Shown: piece after piece, positions 31,400 through 42,054 of the stretch | Position numbering within the stretch: the first letter of the stretch is position 1 | Layout of the letters: every line of letters starts with the position of its first letter | Program-made: the position numbers and the translations under genes | Notes under the pieces: model-generated | What the model saw: only the letters and a program-made list of their open reading frames with translations | What the model was told of the DNA's origin: nothing | Databases searched by the model: none | Origin: Teratosphaeria epicoccoides | Lineage: Eukaryota; Ascomycota; Dothideomycetes; Mycosphaerellales; Teratosphaeriaceae | DNA length: 64,000 nt | Reading direction: 5' to 3' | NCBI GenBank assembly: GCA_021401465.1 | Contig: JADDMT010000040.1 | Location: 186,001 to 250,000, forward strand

Positions 31400-32905
31400 T
31401 TATCTCCTGCCACCACAATTCTCGACGCCTAGAACTCCCGAACTCTTCCCTGCCAACGACTCGCCCACCCTATCTGCCAAGCCCTTCAACCCGGAGCCTG
31501 TTGTCCGCTTCCTCGGACTCCGTCGTAAGGCTTGAGATTGTGGTGGTGATGGAGCTGAGAGTTGCAGTCGCTGTTGCTCCTTGACCTCTTCTGCGGACTC
31601 CTCGGCCAGCACTGACATGCCGCCTCCTTGTCGATCGTCAAGAACTTGCTGACGAGAGCCGATAGCTTGTTTCGTGGCTTTGCCGGCTGGTGCGCTCGGC
31701 TCGGCTATCGTCTGCGCCGCTTGTACAGTCGACGATGCATCCGAAGCTTGTGTGCTGTACGGCTTGCTGCCACTCTTCAGACTCTCCTCCACCTGACTAG
31801 CAGTAATCGCCGCTTGTTCCGCGTCTAGCTTCTTCTGCGCCGCAATCTTGGCCCTTTCATATCTCGCACTGACATCCCCACCCGTCCACTTAGTACCCAA
31901 AAATCCATCCCAGAACGTGAAGAACGGCTGGCTGAAGTTTGTCTTGATACCCCAGCTCTGGTGGTGCACATCATGGTATCCGGCATTGTTGCTCGTGAGG
32001 TGCTGCAGCGGGTCCCACGGGAAGCTGTAGCCGCAGTGGTCGTCGACAGTCTTGATTGTGCTCATGGTGAAGAACCACATGGATTGACGGACTGTCATGC
32101 CAGACACTAGGTATGCAATGCCGGTGCCAAGGGTGTCTAAGAGGAAACCCTCGAATGGGTGATTGTAGAGTGCGCCGTATGCGTACGGGACGTACAAGCG
32201 GTGGTGCCGTGAGTGGAAAGTGGTGTACAGCCACTTGTTCATGTGCATGGCGCGGTGCAGGAAGTACTGCCATGTGTCGACGATGCAGATGGCCAGCACG
32301 AACTGCAGGGCTGGAACACCGGCGTGATAGATGGCCTGGGCAGCCAAAAGCTCCCATCGCGCAAACGCCGGTGCTGTCATGGGCTGTCCAGACAAGATAA
32401 CAGATTGCGTGAGATCGGGGTAGATGCCTCCAGCCAGCGCACCAGCAAGCGCATGCTCGCTTCCCATTCTCTTCGCAAGGCCAACAGCATCCACACCTGC
32501 CACTCCCAACACCGCCGGAATAGCTCTTTGTGCAATCCTGATCCTTTGCGCCCAGACCGCCACATCGTACAGCTCCTTGCCTGTTACCGCTTCCGCCTCG
32601 GTATATGTCAACGCCAATCCCACCAACGTCTGGATGACCTGCTGTATTATGACGTCCCTAAACACATCCCACCGGCTGACGTGATTCCTCTTGAGTACCT
32701 CAGCTGGGGTGTGTAGTCGATACTGTGGAAAAAGATCCCACTCGTCGATCAGGTGGAAAATCAGTGACACTGCCCAATACGCAATGACCGGAAGCGCCAA
32801 TGCGAGGTAGGCGTCAGGACAGCATGAGATGAGTGACGCCTGCGGCTGAAGAGTGTATGGTGGGAGCGGCGGGAGATGGTGTGTCGGCATTGTTGTGTTC
32901 GCCAT
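31400..32905 (-). CDS. sur2: Sphinganine C4-hydroxylase (SUR2-like)
   Basis: Single exon, 501 residues. It hydroxylates C4 of dihydrosphingosine to make phytosphingosine, at the ER membrane, using a di-iron centre. The three histidine boxes of the fatty acid hydroxylase/sterol desaturase family are present: 'HRAMH' (about 215), 'HSRHH' (about 231) and 'HDVHH' (about 310). Hydrophobic segments flank them ('YLALALPVIAYWAVSLIF', 'FVLAICIVDTWQYFL'). Context residues 'LYVPYAYGALYNHPFEGF' and 'WGIKTNFSQPFFTFWD' fit SUR2 rather than ERG25 or ERG3. After the last box the protein runs on for about 150 residues that are Ser/Ala/Gln rich with a basic patch (RRSPRKR). The budding yeast enzyme lacks such a tail. 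It is divergent from the LysM-protein gene. Confidence 0.88.
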   Translation of the reverse strand: MANTTMPTHHLPPLPPYTLQPQASLISCCPDAYLALALPVIAYWAVSLIFHLIDEWDLFPQYRLHTPAEVLKRNHVSRWDVFRDVIIQQVIQTLVGLALTYTEAEAVTGKELYDVAVWAQRIRIAQRAIPAVLGVAGVDAVGLAKRMGSEHALAGALAGGIYPDLTQSVILSGQPMTAPAFARWELLAAQAIYHAGVPALQFVLAICIVDTWQYFLHRAMHMNKWLYTTFHSRHHRLYVPYAYGALYNHPFEGFLLDTLGTGIAYLVSGMTVRQSMWFFTMSTIKTVDDHCGYSFPWDPLQHLTSNNAGYHDVHHQSWGIKTNFSQPFFTFWDGFLGTKWTGGDVSARYERAKIAAQKKLDAEQAAITASQVEESLKSGSKPYSTQASDASSTVQAAQTIAEPSAPAGKATKQAIGSRQQVLDDRQGGGMSVLAEESAEEVKEQQRLQLSAPSPPQSQALRRSPRKRTTGSGLKGLADRVGESLAGKSSGVLGVENCGGRR

Positions 32906-33448
32906 GGCTGCAATACCCGCTGTATTCGGTGGTGTATAGAGTATTTATTGCGCCAGACGGCGCTCTCGACTTTTCTTCGCCCTCTCGTTTCAGTAGTGTC
33001 GCGTGTGATCAGGAGAATCAAGTAAACACTGCAGGGTCTCCACTGTAAATCTCGTTGTTGTTGCGACAAAGAAGGAGCGTATGTTGGTCGGGTCGCAGAA
33101 ACAGCAGTGGTTGGTTAAAACACGGGATGATTGGAGAAAGAAGAGAGTCGGGAACGGATCAAAGGCAAGTCTGCTTTTCTGCGTCATGAGATACATCTCC
33201 GCCTACCATCGGCTACCGTCCGGTCCCGCGTGGCGCACGCGCCCGGGTGGCAAATGTAGCGGCACACATACACGTGATATCGATGAGCCTGTGAGCTGCT
33301 CTGCCGTCATGCATGTTGGCTGAAATGAATACGAAATAGCTTCGTCCTGACCGCAGGAATCGTGACTTTGGCATTGATATCGGGTTGGATTGTGTCATTG
33401 TGTTCATCTCCACTCGTCCAGCACATTTCCAGCCATCTGATTACCATC
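32906..33448. promoter_or_regulatory. Shared upstream region of SUR2-like and LysM-protein genes
   Basis: This 543-bp gap lies between divergent start codons and must hold both promoters. I see no distinct motif. Confidence 0.4.
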
Positions 33449-34315
33449 ATGGTGTCCGCCTGCGCCACCTGCGCTTCAAGCTATGACTCTCCCATCAGTC
33501 CAGCATCAGAAAAACCACTCCTCCAAGGCCGTTCCCTTCCTTGCTGCGGCCGCTCGATATGCGCGCGATGCCTCAATCAGAACAAGCGATACGAGACCTA
33601 CTGCCCGTACTGCCAGATCACCACCGAGCCGTCGCTATTGCCTCAAGGGCTCAAAGACCCTCCAGCGTATTCCTCCTTGAATGATCATGGTATACCGCCG
33701 CCGAGCGACGATAGGGATGAGGAGCTGCCGGCTTACTCTGCACACGAAGTGTTGGAGACCAGGGATGAGAAGCCAAGAGCGGAAGAGCGAGCGCCGGACG
33801 TGCTGCACTTCTTGACGAAGGAGGATGGCATGCATTCGCTGGCGTTGGCGTATGGCGTGCCGATCAATGCGCTGCGGAAGGCGAATAACGTGTTTTCAGA
33901 TCATTTGATTCAGGGTCGGAAGACGGTGCTGATCCCTGGCGAGTATTACAAAGGCGGTGTGTCCTTGTCGCCGCGGCCACTGGAGGGTGAAGAAGAAGAG
34001 ATTCGGAAGGCCAAGGTCAGGAGGTGGATGATGGCGTGTAAAGTCGCTGAGTGAGTGGTCTCTTATGGTTGCGGTGGGCTGGGCTGATATGGCTGACACA
34101 GTGTTCCCATGCGAATTAGGTATGATGTCGCGCTTCTGTACCTGCAGCAGGCTGAATGGAGCCTTGATGCTGCGGTAGAGGCGTATCAGGAAGACGAAAG
34201 GTGGGAGAAGGAGCACCCGAGGGACGCCCAGGAGGCGAAAGGGAAGGGCAAGAGCGCTCGGGGTGTAGGCATGAGGAGGTTTGTGGGTGGCGGAGGTGGT
34301 CAGGGCAGTGGATGA
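33449..34315 (+). CDS. LysM-domain protein with N-terminal Cys cluster, no signal peptide
   Basis: Two exons (33449-34050, 34120-34315), 265 residues. The intron 34051-34119 starts GTGAGT and ends ATTAG; it joins 'MACKVAE' to 'YDVALLYL'. The N-terminal 55 residues hold a zinc-finger-like set of cysteines: 'CATC', 'CCGRSICARC' and 'YCPYC'. This resembles a RING or zinc ribbon but is not a standard spacing I can name. A LysM domain follows at about 125-170 ('LHFLTKEDGMHSLALAYGV', 'ALRKANNVFS', 'KTVLIP'). The C-terminal part ('YLQQAEWSLDAAVEAYQEDE') looks like a UBA-type three-helix unit. No signal peptide is present, so this is an intracellular LysM protein, unlike secreted chitin-binding effectors. 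Function unknown. Confidence 0.8.
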
Positions 34316-36312
34316 ACACAAGCCGCATCGGGGCAAGAAGCTGCCCGCCGTCAGCGCCCCTGCCAGCACTTCAGAGGTGACAAGTCTGAGCTCAGTAATG
34401 GATACACGCAAGAAGCCTGCAACCGCGAAGTTGTTCTCCGGTAAGCCGGACTCGGGCGGTCCATGCATGCGTGGCCGGATTTGCACCGACCAAGCCGACT
34501 GGGTCTATCGAGATGAGGTCGTAGATTTCGTCGCCGACATCAAGGCGCCAGGCTTCGAGCTCGCTGATACTGCTGCAATTTGACTTGCCGGCATCTCTGA
34601 CTGGTGAAGGGGCAGTTTCGGGGCTCGATTCGTTGAGCTCTCGGCCGCTTGACCCATAGCTCACAATTCCTGTACGAAGGATCAGTCGAACAACGCAGGC
34701 ACATTGTATAGCACCACCCGAAGATTGGCTAAGCTGGCGTTCGGCGATCTCAGGCAGCTCTTTCTTCACGCACGGCGGACCACTTCAAGTCACGATAGTG
34801 TTGTGGCATCGCGCCAGCGAGATAAGGTGGACAAGGATCCGGTCACTACATGCGAAGAGGAGACGCGGCTGTTCGAAATTCCATGTTTACGGGTGCGAAG
34901 CTGGTGTCATGCACCGCCTCGCCGCGCCTCCCGCACGTGGCTCCGAAAAACGCCGACCTCATTTCGTCCCAATGTGGCAGGAGCACGAGAAGACCATGTT
35001 TGATCTGGTGTACAAGCCTAATGTTGACATCCGGGACGATATGGTCCACACTCGGATCAACGAGTACGCTGTTATATCCATTTGGGCGTGGGAATTGGGT
35101 GTGCGAGAGGACTGGTGTGGCCACAGGCGCAGGGCGGCGGTACATGGCTTTCCAGTGAGCATGAGCTGCAGTAGATATGGAGATCGATGTGGGATATGCT
35201 GTGCTCGGTATTGTACCCGTATCAGTCCTCGTACAGGCTTTAATCACTGGATTCGCATCGACAGAGTTGTAACTGTCAGTGCTGAGCTCGTGGCGATTCT
35301 TGAGAGGTTGCCAGGTGCCTCCTGTCCATACTGCAATCGATGTCGACTCCACTCCTTGTAATTGAAGATTTATAGATTGGAGTTGCTATATATTAGATCA
35401 ATGCGTCCCACCACTTAATCATATACCACTTTCAGTTCTGCCTGGGCGGGTTAGTGTTCCATTGAATGCTGTCAAGTGTTCTTAAGCTGACGACAATTAC
35501 AGTTGGCGCAATGGGCAAGTCTTCTCGGCATCAGACAATGTTATTCTTCTAACAACTATGCAGTAGCGCGTTAGTATGTGGTCCTAGCGTGAACTCCTCT
35601 CGTAATCACGTGCTAACCGGTGTATAGGTTTTCGGTTCCATGCGGAAATCACTAAAGTAGGAACAATCTCCGTGAACTCAATGTAGCACTAAATAAATAC
35701 TGACCAATAAAAGGGCTCTGGGTTCGAGTCCCAGGCTGCTCGGAATTACACTTTTTTTGCTATCTAATGTTGCAGTCAACTGATAATGTTAACCTTATCC
35801 CCAAGAGTCCTGCTTTGCTAACAATGTTTTTGTTGGAAGTTTGCGGACAATTTGACAATTTCCGCCGGCGTATTGATGGCCATCAATTACTAGATCTGAT
35901 TGGCAATGTCCCTTCGGTCTGCACCAGTCCACTCTGCCGGCCTCAAGATGGCAGGCTAGCGAGCACCCATTGATGTCTCAATACAAAAGCAATCTTTCTT
36001 CTTGATGATCTCTACGTACTGTTGAGCAGCTGCAATAGCACGTTCTTGACGGCCAAAGTATCCCCGCAAGACTGGAGCGAATGGACACTGACGAGGGAGT
36101 GGAGATTTGCATGAAGTCTCCTCAGACGCTACGACAGCATAGAAGCTCCGAATGATGAAAACAGCTACAACTATTGGCTGCCATTTCAGTCTGACATGGA
36201 GCTCCAGATTGTCCCGGACATCATATCGTCAAGGCCAGTCCAAGACACATGAACAAAGCGGCGGCGAGTTCTCATCACTCAATCAAACGATCCCATAGAG
36301 GAAGCAATGCAA
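34316..36312. other. 2-kb gene-poor stretch
   Basis: The first half contains overlapping open frames on both strands (plus 34798-35361, minus 34846-35352 and 34392-34769); none matches a family and I do not call them. From about 35,350 the sequence turns AT-richer and holds an orphan tRNA 3' half at 35718-35758. This may be old, degraded repeat sequence. Confidence 0.4.
35718..35758 (+). other. Orphan tRNA 3' half (T arm and acceptor strand) with Pol III-type terminator
   Basis: 35718-35734 forms a perfect T arm: stem CTGGG/CCCAG around the 7-nt loop TTCGAGT, containing the B-box core GGTTCGAGTCC. It is followed at once by GCTGCTC plus G, which has the length of an acceptor 3' strand and discriminator. 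A run of seven T sits 10 nt later (35752-35758). I found no GAGCAGC partner, anticodon arm or A box at the right distance upstream. So this is a truncated tRNA or the tRNA-derived part of a short interspersed element. Confidence 0.5.
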
Positions 36313-37842
36313 TTAAATCCATCTATCCGAGCAATACAAGCTGTCACGACCAAAATCATTCGCAGCATGAGCAGGCAAACGAACACCCTTCGAAGACTTA
36401 CTAGGATCCCGACCTTCACTCCCGTCAGCAGAGTCTGACTCCATCGCACTCATCCTCCGCTTCCACAGCACACTCGTCTTCGGCGGATCCTGATCATTCT
36501 TATCACCATACCGATCTCTCGGTACCCATATCGGCGCAAGCTTCGGCTGCGAGGACCTCGGCTTCAGTCTCCTGGCTGCTTCTGGATGAGGCGTCGATGG
36601 CCGAGCCACGAACGGAGGGCTCGTAGGACCAGCTTCGGCGGGGTTCGCAGGAGGATAACGGTACATCTCGATGATCTCGGTGTTGCGTGCGGCCGGCCTG
36701 GGCGTGCGAGGAGAAGGCACGTCCTCGTTGTCGGAAGCGAAGTCCTCCCAGTCGCCATCGCTGCCTTGCGAGTATGTCGAGGAGACTCCCCGTGTGTCTT
36801 GCGAGATGGCAAGCCCGGCTTTTGCTGGCAGGTCTCGTCGCGGGGCCCGTCGAACACTCTGTGGGCCGGGCGTCGGCGGCATTGTGCTGATCGCTGGCCA
36901 TGGAGGCACTGTGAATGTCCCCGGCCTGGTGGCCGGTCGTTGGGGCACCGGCTTCCTCTGCACAGTCGAAGGCACGGGCGGCGCCGGCGGTGGTTCGACC
37001 GTCGAGGCGACTGGAACGTCTTCAGGATTGAAGAACGTGCTGAGTGCGTTGGAGACTTGCGCTGTGTGACTCTGATGCCTCGGTGCTTGCACCACCTCTG
37101 CCTGTGGACCCTGGACGTGTCCCGATCGGCCGGTCTCGTACTTCAACACCGCCTCATCGATCTCCCGCCTGTTGGTCTGTGCCGCAGAGAAATCTTCTCG
37201 AAGTGTCCTGAGCTGGACGCCAAGATCGAACATCTTGCGCACGGCGCCGTCAGCATGATGACGAGCGACTCTGCCTCGCATTAGGCATTCCAAGAAGTAG
37301 AGCCGCTTGCTTCTCTTCCAGTTTCTCGAGCTCAAGGTTGCCTGTGTGATTGCACCTGTGACGGTCAGCAGATCGTTGTTTTGACCTACCATCATCAGAC
37401 AACAACCTGAACATTTCTTGTATGGAGTATACCATTTGCTGTGAAGATGCTCAAAGTAGTATTGCTGCGCTGGGCTCAGCCTGTCCTGCTTGTCCAATGG
37501 CTGCCATACCTCCTTGATTTCGTGGTTGATTTCTTTCAGAATCGTTTGCCACAAGTCGTCGATCAGGAGGGTGTTGAGGTACTTGTGCATTCCGCAAGCA
37601 CTCGACAGCCAGGGATGGACATTCTTGAGATGGGATGGGAGCGCAGAGATCAGCTGCCTGGTCTGGACTTCGTAGTCGATCATTGCGTCGCTGTCGTATT
37701 GGGGCGCATCAGAAAAGACAGGCGCAAGCGCTTCCACATCCTCCGCGCTGAGTTGCTTGTATTGACTTACGATTAGACTGGTCCGTGTGCGGCTGCGCCC
37801 ATGGCGAGCTTGCGTCTCGCCTTTGTGAAGAGATCCTAACAT
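36313..37842 (-). CDS. Hypothetical protein, unrecognised
   Basis: Single open frame of 509 residues. The first ~250 residues look ordered and partly helical, with a Trp/Tyr/Cys-rich core ('KWYTPYKKCSGCCLMMVG') and 'RSKRLYFLECLMRGRVARHH'. The second half is Pro/Ser/Arg rich and disordered, with a Trp-Glu-Asp acidic patch ('GDWEDFASDNEDVPSP'). I recognise no family. A GTAGGT...CAG stretch lies inside the core and could be an intron, but the frame runs through it with sensible residues, so I keep one exon. The true start could be further upstream if a first intron exists. The length and the contrast between ordered and disordered parts support a real gene. Confidence 0.6.
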   Translation of the reverse strand: MLGSLHKGETQARHGRSRTRTSLIVSQYKQLSAEDVEALAPVFSDAPQYDSDAMIDYEVQTRQLISALPSHLKNVHPWLSSACGMHKYLNTLLIDDLWQTILKEINHEIKEVWQPLDKQDRLSPAQQYYFEHLHSKWYTPYKKCSGCCLMMVGQNNDLLTVTGAITQATLSSRNWKRSKRLYFLECLMRGRVARHHADGAVRKMFDLGVQLRTLREDFSAAQTNRREIDEAVLKYETGRSGHVQGPQAEVVQAPRHQSHTAQVSNALSTFFNPEDVPVASTVEPPPAPPVPSTVQRKPVPQRPATRPGTFTVPPWPAISTMPPTPGPQSVRRAPRRDLPAKAGLAISQDTRGVSSTYSQGSDGDWEDFASDNEDVPSPRTPRPAARNTEIIEMYRYPPANPAEAGPTSPPFVARPSTPHPEAARRLKPRSSQPKLAPIWVPRDRYGDKNDQDPPKTSVLWKRRMSAMESDSADGSEGRDPSKSSKGVRLPAHAANDFGRDSLYCSDRWI

Positions 37843-38282
37843 GGATTCCGTTAGAATGAATCGTGGTTTGCACCAAGTTGCTCACTGGGTTGATCGTGCA
37901 CCAGACTGCCTGCAGTATGGTCTTGCGTGGATTTAATCGCCGCTGATGGCGAATTCCTTGCGATGCTAGAACAGGAGGAGGAGAAGAACGCGTATCAAAA
38001 GATATCCCACTGTACCTGTGTAGGTACAATGCTATTATGGTAACAAAGAAGCTTTGTCAATAAGTCTCGCTTCCATTGTCTCAGCTGGCTAACAAAGGCA
38101 GGCCGTGAGGCTGTGTCGTATATATGCTCAACCGACCGAATTGACCAAATGGCACGGCTTGAACGCTGCACAGTGTTCTGGTAGACATTAATTACGGTAC
38201 TGCCTGAGGCAAGATTCTTCACGCCCAAAACCACTGTCGGTCACCGTTCATGTCCGAAATTGCTGGCTATGACACGGCAAGA
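37843..38282. other. Intergenic, no gene seen
   Basis: This contains the promoter of the unrecognised gene at 36313-37842 and the 3' flank of the PHD-finger gene. Nothing else is visible. Confidence 0.5.
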
Positions 38283-40476
38283 CTACGTCGGCTTCGTACA
38301 AAGGAAGCACGTGTATCCGAGAGGCGGTGGCCTCGAAGCATCCACCCCTATACACCCACCATGCAGCCACTGAGTGCAGGACGAGCATTGTACCATTGTC
38401 TGGCCACGGTCTGTTTCGACCCCACAGATGCATCTGATAAGCTTAGGAGACGGCTGCATCGGGGTGTACGCAGGTCGAAAACCGGCAACGTAGGGAGCTT
38501 GAGATTGTCGTGTAACTGGCTGATGATCGAAGGACATCGCGGTGCAACTCTGCTGGCCTTGATTGTCCTGCCAATTTGGGGGTGCCGAGGTGACGTTGGG
38601 CCAATCGTGGTGCGGATGGGGATTGTGCGATGCTGAGCGCGTAAACCGTGCGACAGCTGCCTTGGCCTGATGTCGGGGCTCAGAGCTGAGATCCATCGGC
38701 GCGGAATCAATCAAAGAGTTTAGGGAGCTGCTTGAGCTGTTCATTGGATTGCGCTTGGCCGAAGCATTTCGACCTGGTCTTCTCGCGCTGCTCTGCCTGC
38801 GCAGCTGAGCCGCAGCTGCTATTGCTGCTCTCGAGGGCGCGACTCCTTTACTGGAAGCCCGGGAGTTGGATCGAGGCAGATCAATGCCGTCCAAATTTTC
38901 GACTGGTGGATCTAGTCTTGCAGCCTTCGCTCTTCGCTCGTCGCCCCGTGCAAAAGTGAAGGATGTACCGTGGCTGGGAGTATCGTCATTCGTGTCCGAG
39001 TCATCCTCCTCTGTATCACTGTCGAACAGACCCGGATAACGATTCCGTATCGACTTGGTCGGGCTCTCAGGCTCCGCTCCGACCGCCTGCGTCCGAGCCA
39101 TGCCATTCTCATCGACGGTCAAAATGATTGACGCTCGTTTTGAATTATGCTCGGAGATACGGCGGAGCGGCGCTTTTCCAACTCGCTTTAGTGGTGAAGT
39201 CGTTCGTGGGACTTGTGTGAAGCTGTTGCTGCGACTGAGTGGCTCGGCAGAGCGGGAAGACGATTGCATCGGTTGCGCCCTGGCAGTGCCTGTAGTGTTG
39301 CTTCTTCGCAAGCCAGGCCCACTGATATCTGGTATCGATGTCGTTGGGGATGTGCTATCTCTTGGTTGAGGTGGTTGTGCGACGCTATCTTTCCGCTTCG
39401 AAGCAGCAGCAGCAGCAAACGACTGTGGCTTGCCTCTACTTGGCCTGCTGCTCGACCGCGCCACCGGTCTCAAAGGTGAGCTGTAGATCAACGACGGGTC
39501 CAGGCTGGCTGAAGTTACTGGCATTGCGAAGTTTAGGTGCTGTGGTTGCCCAAGTGGTAGTACTACAGAAGCTGGTCTGGGATGTGGAGGCTGGACTGAG
39601 AAGCTTGTCATGGCCGGCGTGCTGAACAACGGCATCTGCGCCATATTTTGGTCCTCTGGAGACGAAGTGGGCCACTGCGCCTGTTGCGTCGCGCCTGATG
39701 CGAATGGATCTCCTAATGGAGCTGGCTGGACTATGCCGTTGGAGTCTGGACTGTGCATCTGTGCCCAGAGAAGCTGTGTCTGCGGCATGACTGGAGCAGA
39801 AGCGGGGCCCACGTTGCCGCATTGGTACATGTCAGGCGAGAACTGCAGCTGTGGGAAATGCAGCGGCGGATGCTGCTGCAGGGACGCAAGATGATGTTGC
39901 AATCCAAGCTGCTGGGGCGTCATGAAGCGTCTGGATGCAATCGTCGAAGGTGTCCCAAACGCCACCTGCACAGGCTGTGGTGCTTTCTTGGCTGATGTAC
40001 CCCTTGTAGGAGGCGGCGTCTGCATCTGGTTCAAGTCAAAGGACCCATGCTGCATCGACGATGGCTGCAATCCATGGGCCGGTCCGGGACTGACCACAGG
40101 GTGTTGACGTGCCACTTGCGGCGGGGGGGGCATTGGCTGTTGCCCGTCGGATTGTACGTGTGGGCAGTAACCCGAACGAAAGGCGTCGGAGGACGTTGGA
40201 CGACGCGGGATCGGGCTCATCAAGGCATATTGCGGTTGCGGAGGGGTGCCACAGCTGGGCATCTGCGGAGTGCTGAATGCATCCTGAAAGTGTGACGGAA
40301 AGGTCGTCGTCTTGGGCGTGTGCAAGACGCTGTTGTTGAAATTGCCAGCGGTCGGTGTCGCACCTGGACTGGGGAAGTTCCAGTTCTCGTTGCTAAAACA
40401 TGATGAGCACTTGGCACGAGGGTCCTCACGCGAGCACAGGGAAGATGTACCCAGCCAGACTTGTATCGAAATCCAT
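38283..40476 (-). CDS. PHD-finger protein with long disordered N-terminal region
   Basis: Two exons (40476-40451, 40392-38283), 711 residues. The first exon is only 26 nt and encodes MDFDTSLAG up to the splice. The intron 40393-40450 starts GTACAT, ends TTTTAG and reads on into 'NENWNFPSPGATP'. Without it the long frame would start further upstream with an unlikely basic leader. A C-terminal PHD finger spans about 655-705 with Cys4-His-Cys3 order: 'RCICGVETD', 'MVQCSSCTQWLHGGCIG', 'YTCFLC'. A conserved-looking segment precedes it ('PLRRISEHNSKRASIILTVD', about 450-470). The rest is Gln/Pro/Ser rich. PHD fingers read histone tails, so a chromatin role is likely, but the mark and the complex are unknown. 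Confidence 0.8.
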
Positions 40477-42054
40477 TGTGGAGTGCTTCTGCTCTTTCTC
40501 CCGCGGCCCTGTCTGACGCCCAGGCGCCTATCTGTGAGACTGCTTCTCTTGCTACCACATATCCACAAGACTGAGCGACTGGGAGGTGAGGTCGGAGCGG
40601 GCAAGACCTGGATGCGCTTGGCAGATGGAGGGCGGGATACGTGCTATCGATGCCAATCTGGCCTGAGTGGATGGACGGTCAGAGGGTATTAGGCAATGGC
40701 ATATGACAGGAGACAGGAAATGAGGTGAGCATAGTGCCTCCCGGCAACAGTCCTATGGCAATGGTGCACGGCTACACCTTACTCGGTCAGGCTACCACGA
40801 TGCAGACAGTGGCATCATTGGCCGACGAAGCTAGGACGACGGCCGAGCCGTGCAAGGTACGAGGCGACCTGCAGGCGGAAAGCATGGCATTCCTCGGTGG
40901 GTGGAAGTTGGCGTGGAGATGCCGTAACTGTCGTGGCGGACGGGCCACTCCAACGCAGAGCGACGTCCAATTACCGCTGTGCCACTGTGCCACATTGCAC
41001 ATGTCAAGGAGGTGCACCGGGGGGGGGGATCATCCCAAACGAGCAGAGGGACTGTACCATGCCCGCCCGCCAAACGAGGAGACGGGATTTCTTTGAACTG
41101 CCGCAGCGTGGAAAGATTTGTGATGACTCAAAAATATAACAATACCCCGCTACTCACTGGCTGACTGGGATGCCGGATCCCGCGTGCTGCCCGTTTCTCA
41201 CCCAATTGCTGACATTTTGGGACCAAAAGAAATGCCGTGGCATCTGACCAATAATCACGCTCGCCCCGCCGTCGGCCGCGGGGACCCACGAGCCTAGGGC
41301 CGGCCCGTGAATCAAACTACTTCCTCGCTTTTCGCAGGTCCTCCCAGTTCGGTTGGCGCTGTTTGGTTTGCAGCCGAAACCCGCCGCTCGCTCTGACGAA
41401 CATGTGAGACAGTGTACACTTTGCTGTGTCTCACGCGACTCACGACCCCCGACTCTCACGACTCGCGACGCACGACTATCTGGACGGTCCGTCTGACCGC
41501 CCATCTCACCGCACGCCGCACGAGATGAGGTGGCCATCGCTCCGGGCGCTGCGCAGTGGACGACATGGGTGTTTCCGAGCGCCTGGGAGCTGTCGGTCAT
41601 CTCACATCCCGGCAAGTGAAGATCCGCCAGGTCGCAAGACGCAGCGATCTCTGCAAGGTACAGTCAAATCTAGTGGGACTCCCTGCCTTCGACAGCTGCG
41701 CGTCTGTGGCCTGGCGACAATGCGATTGGTCTGGTGTCGAAACTTATCCCACGGCTCTGCAGTACCGCGCCCCGCCGGCAATTTCAGTGGCGCTTCTACC
41801 GCATTCCTCCTCGAGAAGCCAATCTCACTGCGCATCTTCACATCCTCGCTCACCCCCACTAGCTCGGGAATGGTGAGGTTATGACACGTTGCAGCGGTAC
41901 GTGCAATTGCATCATTTCTTGTGTGATTGATCGGGGCGCAGAAACCGTAACATGTCGCCGCCCATCCCACATGTCTCGGGGCCGTTCCGGAGGATGACGG
42001 GAATGCTCTCTCTGCCGTAATATGCCAGTAGATTCATGCAAACGCGAACTCCGA
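40477..42054. other. 1.6-kb intergenic, no gene recognised
   Basis: Open frames on both strands (for example minus 41154-41615, plus 41426-41884) have no family features. The stretch includes a ten-base G run near 41020 and a short CGACTC-type repeat at 41430-41478. It contains the PHD-gene promoter and the 3' flank of the MFS gene. Confidence 0.4.
41430..41478. repeat. Degenerate CGACTC/CACGAC short repeat
   Basis: The words ACGACTC, ACGACC, CGACTCTCACGAC and GCGACGCACGAC follow one another with small changes over about 49 bp. It looks like a decayed microsatellite. Confidence 0.4.

Noticed and set aside
29076..34315. Possible secondary-metabolite cluster (aminotransferase, hydroxylase, LysM protein)
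   Set aside because: No backbone enzyme such as a PKS, NRPS or terpene synthase is present, and the hydroxylase is the housekeeping SUR2.
34846..35352. 168-codon minus-strand open frame
   Set aside because: A longer plus frame covers the same bases; neither has domain features, so neither is called.
37369..37416. Possible intron inside the unrecognised gene (GTAGGT...CACACAG on the minus strand)
   Set aside because: Removing it shifts to a frame that stops about 30 codons later with no clean way back; the unspliced frame continues with sensible residues.
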